DNA of 15,921 nt, taken from assembly GCA_012523385.1 (NCBI GenBank), contig JAAYIO010000001.1:1-15921 (forward strand), in the 5' to 3' direction. The stretch comes from Methanomicrobiales archaeon (GTDB lineage Archaea > Halobacteriota > Methanomicrobia > Methanomicrobiales > Methanomicrobiaceae). The position numbers and the translations under genes were made by a program. The notes beneath the pieces are model-generated. The model was not told where the DNA came from. It saw only the letters and a program-made list of their open reading frames with translations, and did no database searches. Every line of letters starts with the position of its first letter. Position 1 is the stretch's first letter. Of the stretch, positions 4,981 to 12,294 are shown piece after piece.

Positions 4981-7718
4981 TTTAGTTGCTCAACAATCAT
5001 CCGGCACCCAGCGGCAAGTGCCTCACGAAGGCCCTCCGCCGAGGCACCGCTCCCTTGTGCAAGAGACGGTTTCCCGCCCCCTTTTCCTCCAAGCATGCTA
5101 CACACTTGGTGCACAATCTCACCGGCATTTACCCTCTCATCACCAGAAGCAACCACGACATGCACCCGGTCGCCAAGACCGACAAGAAGGGCAACGCCTC
5201 CTTCATTTGCATATACGGTTGCCATTGAAACGATTTCTTTCGGAGAGGCAGTAAGGGTGTGCACCATGACACGAACGCCTCCGATCTCCTCAACCGGAGC
5301 ATTTGCCACCTCCAGTTCGGCGACCTTCTTCTGCAAACGTTCGATATCCTTTCTCTGCTCCTTCCATTCAGTAAAAAACCGCTCAACGGATGAAGGGAGA
5401 TTATCCCGCTGAACACTCAGAGTCGAAACTGATGCATCAACGAGTCCTTCCATCCACTGATTGTATGCAACAGCAGCCATACCTGCAGAGAACTCAAGGC
5501 GTTCAATACCGTCCTGCACATGCTCCAGACGCATAATCCGTATGGAACCAATCTGGCCGGTGTTCGTGCAGTGGGTACCCGCACAAGCCTGCACATCGCC
5601 TGACACACGCACGATACGGATACGGGCACCCGGTGGCACACCACCCTGATACAAATCAAACCCATACTTCTGCTCCGCGGTGGTTCGGTCTTCCCAACCG
5701 GTCTGCACCGGAATATCCTTTAATATCAACCGGTTTGCGGCATCCTCAATACGCAAGAGTTCCTTGTCGCTGATGTGACGGAAATGCCGGATATCAATGC
5801 GTGAACTGGCAACTCCACTCTGGGCACCAGCCTGATGGATATGCGGGCCGAGCACCTCTTTTGCGGCATGCAGGAGAACATGGGTTGCCGTGTGGTGGCG
5901 CATCATCGTCTTACGGCGTTCTTCATCAACAGATGCTTTGACATGTTCACCACGTTTCAGGGATTGACCAGTGATATGATGCAAAATGACAGAACCAATC
6001 TTTACCACATGGTCAACCATGCTAATACCCTCTTCTGAAACAATCTTGCCAATATCTGCGGGCTGACCGCCGCCTTCCGGATAGAAGAGCGTTTGATCAA
6101 GGAGCAGATAATCATCTAACTGGTCAAGCACGATTGCATCAAAATCGGTCGCCTGAGGGAGATCATAATAGAGCATCTTCGTGGGAGTCATCGCCTCAAC
6201 TCTCTCACGAATTGCCGCGTATGGATCCTCTGCATTCTCCGAATCCTCAGATTCCGAATGCACATCTGCTATCAGGGAATAGAAATTATCCGGCAGGTCA
6301 ACCTCCGCACCCTCCTCCTTTGCAATATCCCGTACAATCTCAGGTGGAATGCCATGTGAGTCATAGAGAGTGATCATTTCATCAAGAGGAATGGGCAGAT
6401 TCTTGTCTTTATAGGATTTTGCTATTCTTTGAACAATCCTGCTACCACGTTCCATCGTGACGGCATATTTCTCTTCTTCATTTTTTATGATCTCCCGCAC
6501 GACACTGATCTCCTGTTCAAAGGAGTTGAGGCCGATCTTCTCCATCTGGAATTCAATGAGATCAGAGAGATTTTCTTCCATCTTCATCTCATTCATCATC
6601 CGCAGAGTCCGCCTGAGCACGAGACGTGCAAGGTAACCTTCCTGTGCATTCGACGGCACAATACAGTCACCGAGCATATAGGCAAGACAGCGGGTGTGGT
6701 CAGCAATCGCATAGATACGCTCGATAGGAGAAATCACATCCTGCAGCACCTGATACGACACACCAATATTATCCGCGACTTTCTTTCGCATCTCATGGAG
6801 ATTGGAACCGGTGATATCCATGAGTCCGGCATATTTTGCATTCAAGGCAAGAATACGCGTAAAGTCAGCGGTATTCAGAAGATGAGTAAGGTTTGATGAA
6901 TCCATCAACCGCCCAATCAATTGAGGGAAGATAGCGTCATAAACCGTAGGACTCCCCTGCGAAGCCCATACCAAACGTTCCAGACCATATCCGGTGTCAA
7001 CAATTCGGAGATCCTTCGGATAGTAGGGAACGCCCTCTATATCCACGGGCGGTCTGCCATTGTCGCGCTTCGTCATGCTCATAAAGACAAGAGTGGCCAC
7101 TTCAAGCCCGCCAATGAGCACCTCTACGCTGGGACCTGCATTGCCGCCGCCCATCCACGGGTGCTCCTTGTAGGTCACCTTGTTCAGGTCAGCACCGATG
7201 GATGCAAGGAACCGATCACAGAGACTGACGGTCTCATCCTTCCAGTAGATCTCGCCCTCATCCGTGTTGAATGCGTGATGCGCCATCATCTCAAACGTGG
7301 TCAGGTGGCGACCAGAGCGTCCCACTGAATCCAGATCATTGAGCCTGATACAGGGTTGGGATATCGTCAAAGGATTTGCAGGAGGAGGAACCTCACCACT
7401 GGTCACAAATGGCTGAAAATCCGCAATGGATGCAATGGTCAGATAGATATCATCACGCCAGCGAGCCGCAACCGGATAGCGTTTGATTCTGGTATGACCA
7501 TTCTGTTCAAAAAAACTCAGAAATGCTTCCCGCATCTCGTCAACAGTATGAGGGGTAAAAACAGGGTTATTGATGAATGAATACGGTTCACAAGGTGCAT
7601 CGCCACAGCATTCACGCTCAGGTTCTCGTGTCCAGAACGCTGAACCGCAGGCCTTACAGATTTTCCTGACCAGTCCGTTCTCTTTGAAATATTCAAGCTG
7701 ATATTCTTCCTCAAACAT
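4977..7718 (-). CDS. alaS: Alanyl-tRNA synthetase, archaeal type
   Basis: This 913-residue enzyme joins alanine to tRNA-Ala using ATP in the cytoplasm. The archaeal N-terminal zinc-binding extension is present (Cys21, Cys24, Cys37/38, Cys43). The class II catalytic core follows, with ISQPCIRLNDLDSVG (119-133) and DTGYGLERLVW (241-251). The editing domain has FYPEGGGQPADIG (545-557), zinc ligands His609 and His613 in HHTATH, and Cys712 and His716 in CAGTHC. A coiled-coil stretch lies near 780-805. A C-Ala domain ends in the glycine-rich motif LGGKGGGKPSLAQGSG (876-891). All key residues are intact and length is normal. The ATG at 7718 has no strong Shine-Dalgarno. A TATA-like element about 46 nt upstream suggests a short leader. 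Confidence 0.97.
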   Translation of the reverse strand: MFEEEYQLEYFKENGLVRKICKACGSAFWTREPERECCGDAPCEPYSFINNPVFTPHTVDEMREAFLSFFEQNGHTRIKRYPVAARWRDDIYLTIASIADFQPFVTSGEVPPPANPLTISQPCIRLNDLDSVGRSGRHLTTFEMMAHHAFNTDEGEIYWKDETVSLCDRFLASIGADLNKVTYKEHPWMGGGNAGPSVEVLIGGLEVATLVFMSMTKRDNGRPPVDIEGVPYYPKDLRIVDTGYGLERLVWASQGSPTVYDAIFPQLIGRLMDSSNLTHLLNTADFTRILALNAKYAGLMDITGSNLHEMRKKVADNIGVSYQVLQDVISPIERIYAIADHTRCLAYMLGDCIVPSNAQEGYLARLVLRRTLRMMNEMKMEENLSDLIEFQMEKIGLNSFEQEISVVREIIKNEEEKYAVTMERGSRIVQRIAKSYKDKNLPIPLDEMITLYDSHGIPPEIVRDIAKEEGAEVDLPDNFYSLIADVHSESEDSENAEDPYAAIRERVEAMTPTKMLYYDLPQATDFDAIVLDQLDDYLLLDQTLFYPEGGGQPADIGKIVSEEGISMVDHVVKIGSVILHHITGQSLKRGEHVKASVDEERRKTMMRHHTATHVLLHAAKEVLGPHIHQAGAQSGVASSRIDIRHFRHISDKELLRIEDAANRLILKDIPVQTGWEDRTTAEQKYGFDLYQGGVPPGARIRIVRVSGDVQACAGTHCTNTGQIGSIRIMRLEHVQDGIERLEFSAGMAAVAYNQWMEGLVDASVSTLSVQRDNLPSSVERFFTEWKEQRKDIERLQKKVAELEVANAPVEEIGGVRVMVHTLTASPKEIVSMATVYANEGGVALLVGLGDRVHVVVASGDERVNAGEIVHQVCSMLGGKGGGKPSLAQGSGASAEGLREALAAGCRMIVEQLK

Positions 7719-7760
7719 TAATAATCACGGTAACCTGGTATAATAGTCGTTACAGGATCT

Positions 7761-7767
7761 CATATAG
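7761..7767 (-). promoter_or_regulatory. alaS: Candidate TATA box for alaS
   Basis: On the minus strand this reads CTATATG, about 46 nt before the alaS start. A transcript would begin near 7738 with a leader of about 20 nt. The 68-bp gap after the SWIM gene leaves room for an independent promoter, so alaS is probably not simply the tail of the nif3-SWIM transcript. Confidence 0.4.
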
Positions 7768-7786
7768 TGTTTGTTTCTCCCTTTTT

Positions 7787-8071
7787 TCATAAAAAATCCT
7801 GGTACCATTCGTCACGCTCTACAACCGTCCCCAGAGCTTTTGCCGTCCTTAATGCGAGAATATGCCAACACTGCAACCCCCGATAGGTAAAATCACCACA
7901 GGTGCAGAAGGCATCATCCACCACGTAGGTGTCTGTAGTTCCAATCACCACACAAAAGTCCCGGTACTGCAATACCCGTCCATCCTGGGCGGCTAAAACT
8001 GCCTTTTCTCCTTTCGCGCCATAGAGGCGGCAGACCTCTGCTGTTACCCCTCTCTCGTCACTGCCGCCCAT
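7787..8071 (-). CDS. Small SWIM zinc-finger protein
   Basis: This is a 94-residue protein built around a SWIM zinc finger: Cys56-x-Cys58, then nine residues, then Cys68-x-His70 (CxCx9CxH), followed by an amphipathic helix ILALRTAKAL. SWIM fingers bind nucleic acid or protein partners. N-terminal residues 11-50 look like a beta-rich domain (KAVLAAQDGRVLQYRDF and VVIGTTDTYVVDD). The ATG at 8071 lies inside the nif3-like gene, overlapping its last 14 nt, and no other start is in frame. The two are almost certainly one operon. The last codons coincide with a T6 run (7796-7791) that may also end transcription. The exact role is unknown; archaeal relatives sit near recombination or repair genes, but nothing here shows that. 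Confidence 0.8.
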   Translation of the reverse strand: MGGSDERGVTAEVCRLYGAKGEKAVLAAQDGRVLQYRDFCVVIGTTDTYVVDDAFCTCGDFTYRGLQCWHILALRTAKALGTVVERDEWYQDFL

Positions 8072-8774
8072 CGGTCTGCACCATTACAGGAATGTCCTCA
8101 AGAAATGTCCACCCCATTCGCTCGGCAAGCATCCGCATCCCCGGCGCTTCGGTGGCATAATGGGTGGATTCAATGAGAGATATTCCGGACGAGCGCTGGA
8201 CACTGTGTCTGAGCTCAGATGAAAGGAATGCCGAGGCCCCTTTTTCCTCTGCCTCATCAATAAGCTCAGGAGAGAAACCGGAACCACCAACCACTGCAAG
8301 ACGACAGGAAACAGGCACATCTCCATATATTCGCAGGGGTGATTTCAATCGGTCAGCCACTTCATCAAGCGTTATGGTGAGTGTGCCGATAACACCCAGT
8401 GAAAGAGGCTCAATTTCGGTGAGATTGAGCAATTTTGCCAGGGCATCATTGATGCCACTCGGCGCATGGTCAAAATTGGTGTGCATGACATAGACATTGA
8501 GCCCGCCGGCAAGAGCTGTCCCGATTATTTCCCCGGATTCCCCTCCAATACGGGTGAGAGGATTCCATATGGGCGTGTGATGCACGACAAGCATATTAGC
8601 CCCTTTTGCAACCGCTTCCCTGACTACAGGAAGTGTCGCATCAAGAGCACAGCACACCGAATTCACCTCATCGTGCCCTTCAATAATAAGGCCGATTCTG
8701 CCACTATCAAACTCTTCTGCAAGCTCAGGCGGTGCAACCTCTTCAAGCATGGCAATAAAATCAGCAATCTGCAT
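8058..8774 (-). CDS. Nif3-family dinuclear metal-binding protein
   Basis: This 238-residue protein belongs to the NIF3/YbgI (DUF34) family, thought to be a metal-dependent hydrolase or metal chaperone; bacterial members have been annotated as GTP cyclohydrolase 1 type 2 homologues. The dinuclear-site ligands are in place: His65/His66 in VVHHTPIW, His98 and Asp102 in MHTNFDHAPSG, and His205 and Glu209 in STHYATEAPG. The C-terminal half carries GGSGFSPELIDEA. A longer open frame reaches 8888, but its extra N-terminus is a hydrophobic stretch unlike the family. The ATG at 8774 gives the usual MQIADFIAMLEEVAP start and lies about 30 nt from a TATA-like element, so it may be leaderless. It overlaps the SWIM gene downstream. 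Confidence 0.92.
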   Translation of the reverse strand: MQIADFIAMLEEVAPPELAEEFDSGRIGLIIEGHDEVNSVCCALDATLPVVREAVAKGANMLVVHHTPIWNPLTRIGGESGEIIGTALAGGLNVYVMHTNFDHAPSGINDALAKLLNLTEIEPLSLGVIGTLTITLDEVADRLKSPLRIYGDVPVSCRLAVVGGSGFSPELIDEAEEKGASAFLSSELRHSVQRSSGISLIESTHYATEAPGMRMLAERMGWTFLEDIPVMVQTDGRQ

Positions 8775-8800
8775 AATGAATACATAGAGAAATAACCGGG

Positions 8801-8808
8801 AATAAAGG
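8801..8808 (-). promoter_or_regulatory. Candidate TATA box for the nif3-SWIM operon
   Basis: On the minus strand this reads CCTTTATT, centred about 30 nt before the ATG at 8774. A transcript would start at most a few bases before the ATG, giving a nearly leaderless mRNA. This agrees with the lack of a Shine-Dalgarno sequence. Confidence 0.45.
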
Positions 8809-8861
8809 TATGGGTTGCAGAGCGAAAGTGAGGGGAAAAAGAATGCCAGACAGAGACCATA

Positions 8862-8880
8862 ATTACCAGAGGTAATATAC
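8862..8880 (+). promoter_or_regulatory. TATA box with overlapping inverted repeat before the homocysteine operon
   Basis: TAATATAC at 8873-8880 is a good archaeal TATA box. The exact inverted repeat ATTACC-AGA-GGTAAT (8862-8876) covers the BRE position and the first half of this box. A protein bound to the repeat would block TBP/TFB, so it is a candidate operator. The predicted transcript start, near 8903, favours translation from the ATG at 8918. Confidence 0.45.
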
Positions 8881-8917
8881 ACAAGCATTAATTATGCACT
8901 ATGCCCTAGACTACTAC

Positions 8918-10426
8918 ATGGAAAAGACCATCGACCTCATCAACACCCGCATTCGCGACGGCAATGCCCGGGTAGTCAGGGCAGATCAGATGCCCGACAT
9001 CGTTGATGAACTGGGTGTGGAGGGCGCACTCAGGGAAGTAGACGTGGTGACCACCGGCACATTTGGCGCCATGTGCTCCTCCGGTGCATTCTTTAATTTC
9101 GGCCATGCAGACCCCCCGATTCGGATGGAAAAGGTGTGGATGAACGAGGTGGAGGCATATGCCGGCATTGCGGCAGTGGACGCCTACCTTGGTGCCACCC
9201 AGAAGTCAGAGACACAGGGCATCTCATACGGCGGGGCTCATGTACTCGAAGACCTTGTTGCAGGGAATGCAATCCGGTTACGGGCACAGTCAAAGGGAAC
9301 GGACTGTTACCCCAGAAAGACACTGGAGATTGAACTGAACATGGAGGATATGAATCAGGCAACTATGGTCAATCCACGCAATTCATACCAGTCATACGTG
9401 GCGGCCTCAAATACCTCTGACCGCACGCTCTATACCTATATGGGCACCTTGCTTGCAAACGCAGGGAATATTTCATACTCCGGTGCGGGATGTCTTTCTC
9501 CCATCCCCAATGACCCCAACCTGCGTGTTATCGGTAGCGGTGTACCCATATTTCTCTGCGGTGCTGAGGGCATGATCATTGGCGAAGGTACTCAGGCATC
9601 GCCCGGGAATGGGTTTGCCACCCTCATGACGACAGGGAATATGAAGGATATGTCCACCGATTTTCTTAGGGCTGCGACGTTCAGGGGATATAACAGCACG
9701 CTGTATGTCGGACTCGGTGTCCCCATACCCATTCTTGACGAGGATATGGTGCGCCGGACAGCGGTCCGTGATGAAGACCTCAAGACCACCATTGCAGATT
9801 ACGGTGTTCCTAACCGCGACCGCCCAACGCTGTGTGATGTCACCTATGCCGAACTCAAGAGCGGTCATGTGGAACTAAACGGAGAAGACGTGAAGACGTC
9901 GTCCCTGTCTTCCTATAAAAAAGCGCTTGAAGTCGCCGATGAGCTAAAGTCATGGGTTGAGAGCGGGAGAATGATACTCGCCTCTCCCACACGAAGGCTT
10001 GACACAACAAAAACGTCCCATCCAATGCGCGACCGCGCCCGTGCACCTCAGGTCAGGGACATCATGACCACCAGTATCGTCACCATCAGCGAAGACGAGT
10101 CTATCCGAACTGCGGCAAAACGCCTCCTCGAAGGGGAGACAAACCATCTCCCGGTGCTTGACAGTGCAAACCGGCTGGTAGGGATTGTCACTACCTTTGA
10201 CATTACCAAGGGCGTGGCATCTGACGGAAAAGGTGTGACGGTGCGTGACATTATGACAAAACGGGTAGTCTACACATCGCCAACAGAGACAGTGGATGTA
10301 GCCACGCGTAAACTGGAACAGCACAATATCGGCGCTCTTCCCGTCGTAGACGAAAACGGTAAACTGATCGGAATTCTTTCAGCAATTGATCTGGGAAAAC
10401 TGTTTGAACGTGGGTGGAAGCGATGA
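8918..10426 (+). CDS. Homocysteine biosynthesis protein (DUF39) with two CBS domains
   Basis: This is a 502-residue member of the HcyBio family, whose Methanosarcina member MA1821 helps build homocysteine from aspartate semialdehyde and sulfide through a persulfide. Residues about 1-365 are the HcyBio domain, with TTGTFGAMCSSGAFFNFGH (45-63), GGAHVLEDLVAG (105-116), and conserved cysteines at 53, 130 and 192. The C-terminus has two CBS modules, starting near VRDIMTTSIVTI (379) and VRDIMTKRVVYT (442), which in other proteins bind adenosyl ligands such as SAM or AMP. They may sense the methionine/SAM pool. I choose ATG 8918 (MEKTIDLINTRI) over ATG 8894: the family begins this way and the predicted transcript starts near 8903. 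The stop overlaps the ferredoxin gene as ATGA. Confidence 0.93.
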   Translation: MEKTIDLINTRIRDGNARVVRADQMPDIVDELGVEGALREVDVVTTGTFGAMCSSGAFFNFGHADPPIRMEKVWMNEVEAYAGIAAVDAYLGATQKSETQGISYGGAHVLEDLVAGNAIRLRAQSKGTDCYPRKTLEIELNMEDMNQATMVNPRNSYQSYVAASNTSDRTLYTYMGTLLANAGNISYSGAGCLSPIPNDPNLRVIGSGVPIFLCGAEGMIIGEGTQASPGNGFATLMTTGNMKDMSTDFLRAATFRGYNSTLYVGLGVPIPILDEDMVRRTAVRDEDLKTTIADYGVPNRDRPTLCDVTYAELKSGHVELNGEDVKTSSLSSYKKALEVADELKSWVESGRMILASPTRRLDTTKTSHPMRDRARAPQVRDIMTTSIVTISEDESIRTAAKRLLEGETNHLPVLDSANRLVGIVTTFDITKGVASDGKGVTVRDIMTKRVVYTSPTETVDVATRKLEQHNIGALPVVDENGKLIGILSAIDLGKLFERGWKR

Positions 10427-10809
10427 AACTCTTAGTTACCTTTTCACGAAGAGACGTCAAACAGCCTCTTATTGCACAGACCGTGAAGGACACAGGTGTG
10501 CTCATTAATGTTGAACGGGCCCATGTCGAGTCAAAAGGCGGAGAACTCTTAATCGACATCCCCGATAAAGACACAAAGATCATCACCGATGCGATGGAGA
10601 AGGCAGGCGCACGCGTGAAGCAGATAGAGGCATCAGTCATCCGGGATGAGACCGAGTGCGTAAACTGCGGTGCATGCATCAGTGTATGCCCGCAGGATGT
10701 CCTTTTCTTTGATGAAACGTGGACACTCTGTGTTGACACATCAAAGTGTGTACTCTGCGGCAAATGTGTGGATGCCTGCCCCCATCAGGCCCTCTCACTC
10801 CTCCCATGA
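10423..10809 (+). CDS. NIL-domain ferredoxin, 2[4Fe-4S]
   Basis: This is a 128-residue protein. An N-terminal NIL domain (about 1-72), the small ligand-binding fold also found at the end of methionine ABC transporter ATPases, is followed by two [4Fe-4S] motifs. The first is Cys79/82/85 with Cys89; the second is Cys109/112/115 with Cys119. It matches MA1822 of Methanosarcina, the partner of the HcyBio protein needed for homocysteine synthesis on sulfide, presumably passing electrons or sulfur. The ATG at 10423 overlaps the upstream TGA, and its own TGA overlaps the next ATG, so the three genes form a tight operon. Longer starts would lie inside the upstream gene and break the NIL domain start MKLLVTFSRRDVKQP. 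Confidence 0.94.
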   Translation: MKLLVTFSRRDVKQPLIAQTVKDTGVLINVERAHVESKGGELLIDIPDKDTKIITDAMEKAGARVKQIEASVIRDETECVNCGACISVCPQDVLFFDETWTLCVDTSKCVLCGKCVDACPHQALSLLP

Positions 10810-11513
10810 TTCGGGAACAATTCCAGTACCGGACAACCATCACCACCATCCTCGCAGACCATGAGGCACATATCGAAGCAGCAAAAAGTGCAATGGTAGA
10901 CGCCCGAAATGAACTGGAGCGTGAGATTCTCCGAGACCCTTTTTTTAAGACAACGTATGAACCGTATCCGGCAAACGTGTCCTCTGCGGTAGCACAGCGG
11001 ATGGTTGTTGCATCAAAACCGGCGGGGGTCGGCCCAATGGCCGCCGTTGCAGGAACAATTGCGTGGTATGGCGTGGAAGCAATGCAGGATGCGGGTGCTA
11101 CCTTTGCTGTTGTCGATAACGGTGGCGATATCGCCCTCATTGCAGACCGTGAGGTCACGATAGGCATCTATGCAGGCACCTCTCATTTCTCGGGAAGGCT
11201 TGCCTTCCGCGTTATGCCGCAGGATAGTATTCTTGGCATCTGCACCTCTTCTGCCACAGTTGGCCCGTCTGTCTCATTTGGAACAGCCGATGCCGTCACC
11301 GTATTCTCCCGAAATGTTTCACTGGCAGACGCATGGGCAACATCGCTCTGTAATGACTTTACCACATGCTCGGATGACTTCTTTCAGGCGCGTGACCTCA
11401 GCGGCGTCTGCGGCGTATGCGTTATTGCAGGAGACACCCTCTGCCGATGGGGCACACTCCCTGAGATCGTGCGGGCCTCTGTTGATACAAGTCTCATTAC
11501 CGCAGGCAGATAA
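10806..11513 (+). CDS. UPF0280 family protein (ApbE superfamily)
   Basis: This is a 235-residue protein of UPF0280 (COG2122), related in fold to ApbE, the FAD:protein FMN transferase. Visible family features are KPAGVGPMAAVAG (71-83), VVDNGGDIAL (102-111), and CTSSATVGPSVSFGTADAVT (146-165), which mirrors the ApbE C-terminal substrate loop. No signal peptide is present, so it acts in the cytoplasm, unlike most ApbE proteins. Start ATG 10806 overlaps the ferredoxin stop as ATGA. Joining the HcyBio-ferredoxin pair so closely suggests a part in homocysteine synthesis or in placing a flavin on a partner. That role is inference; the family has no proven activity that I know of. It ends 7 bp before a convergent gene, without room for its own T-run terminator. 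Confidence 0.92.
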   Translation: MIREQFQYRTTITTILADHEAHIEAAKSAMVDARNELEREILRDPFFKTTYEPYPANVSSAVAQRMVVASKPAGVGPMAAVAGTIAWYGVEAMQDAGATFAVVDNGGDIALIADREVTIGIYAGTSHFSGRLAFRVMPQDSILGICTSSATVGPSVSFGTADAVTVFSRNVSLADAWATSLCNDFTTCSDDFFQARDLSGVCGVCVIAGDTLCRWGTLPEIVRASVDTSLITAGR

Positions 11514-11520
11514 CACCAGA

Positions 11521-11910
11521 TCAGGCTGAGTCCACCCAGTCTGCTGCCTCCCTATAGGCATTCACGCCCTGATAGACCATGAGCACATTCTCACCGTCGG
11601 TGACAAGCATCTCGGGGCGACCATTTGAGACACGAAACAGTATTTCATAGATATCGCGCTCCTCAATCAGCACACCTTGTAAAAGGGATGACGCTGACGA
11701 GAGCATAAGACGTTCTGCCGTGAGAATTTCGGGTTCATACCGGAAGAAATACCAGAATACCTGATACGCATTCAGAAAGTCAGAGACCAGCAGTTCATTT
11801 TTTACGTTTCCCGGAAGCTCATCAAGAACAGAGGCAAGCTTTGTTACATCATCATCGGAGATTGTTAGTATCCCGTCTGCAAGCTCTGCCAGTTCAATAT
11901 AATCAGTCAT
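11521..11910 (-). CDS. Small acidic protein of unknown function
   Basis: This is a 129-residue soluble protein I do not recognise. It is acidic and mostly helical, beginning MTDYIELAELADGILTISDD. The middle is rich in aromatics (NAYQVFWYFFRYEPEILTAE), and the C-terminal half looks like alternating strands around EMLVTDGENVLMVYQGVNAY. No cysteines, metal motif, signal peptide or membrane helix is seen. An upstream GTG at 11928 would add MRRRKN, but ATG 11910 is more natural. The open frame, composition and divergent TATA-like promoter argue that it is real. It faces the small winged-helix gene of the trm56-tfe operon, with which it may share a promoter region, and its end is 7 bp from the convergent UPF0280 gene. 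I assign no function. Confidence 0.75.
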   Translation of the reverse strand: MTDYIELAELADGILTISDDDVTKLASVLDELPGNVKNELLVSDFLNAYQVFWYFFRYEPEILTAERLMLSSASSLLQGVLIEERDIYEILFRVSNGRPEMLVTDGENVLMVYQGVNAYREAADWVDSA

Positions 11911-11974
11911 ATTTTTTCGCCTGCGCACATTCCAATCTCATCTCTGTTCTTGATGTATCATGAAACGGTAAAAA

Positions 11975-11983
11975 GCTATATGC
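11975..11983. promoter_or_regulatory. Shared TATA box between divergent genes
   Basis: GCTATATGC reads as a TATA-like element on both strands. On the plus strand it is centred 28 nt before the GTG at 12007, which predicts a leaderless transcript of the trm56-tfe operon. On the minus strand it would give a leader of about 43 nt for the acidic protein at 11910. Confidence 0.45.
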
Positions 11984-12006
11984 CCCCATCAGAGTAACCT
12001 TTCACC

Positions 12007-12294
12007 GTGCGTTCAGAAGACAGAGACTGGCAAATATATCATATTCTTGTAGAAAAATCCGAAATGACTCTGGAGGAACTCTGCAGGGTGGCATGCACAG
12101 AGGAAAGCGTTGCAGAAGAATCACTGGAGCGGCTGGAAAGATACCGGCTGATATCCCGAAAGGACGATCTTTGGGCGACAAAATCCCTGCAGGAAATAAT
12201 TCTTTGCGCTGAGATGGAGCAGCTAATGAAGGATTCTCCAATATACCTGGAAAATGGCATCATAAAAGTCCGAAAGGAGAGTGAAACGAAATAA
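12007..12294 (+). CDS. Small winged-helix protein
   Basis: This is a 95-residue soluble protein with a helix-turn-helix pattern: DWQIYHILVEKSEMTLEEL, then CTEESVAEESLERLERYRLI as the recognition helix region, then a short wing (RKDDLWATKS). A C-terminal helix and strand end in a basic tail. It is likely a DNA- or RNA-binding protein. The start is a GTG placed about 28 nt after a TATA box, with no Shine-Dalgarno, so it looks leaderless. Its TAA overlaps the trm56 ATG as TAATG. As first gene of an operon that includes tfe it may regulate that operon, but this is only inference from position. Confidence 0.8.
   Translation: MRSEDRDWQIYHILVEKSEMTLEELCRVACTEESVAEESLERLERYRLISRKDDLWATKSLQEIILCAEMEQLMKDSPIYLENGIIKVRKESETK

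Noticed and set aside
6429..6896. Plus-strand 155-codon frame inside alaS
   Set aside because: It lies antisense to conserved alaS sequence and its protein is low-complexity and His-rich, as expected of a frame opposite a real gene.
8775..8888. N-terminal extension of the nif3-like gene
   Set aside because: The extra 38 residues are hydrophobic, aromatic and unlike the family, and they cross the TATA-like element and the divergent promoter region.
10251..10763. Minus-strand 170-codon frame opposite the ferredoxin gene
   Set aside because: It runs antisense to the CBS and [4Fe-4S] motifs, which are clearly coding on the plus strand.
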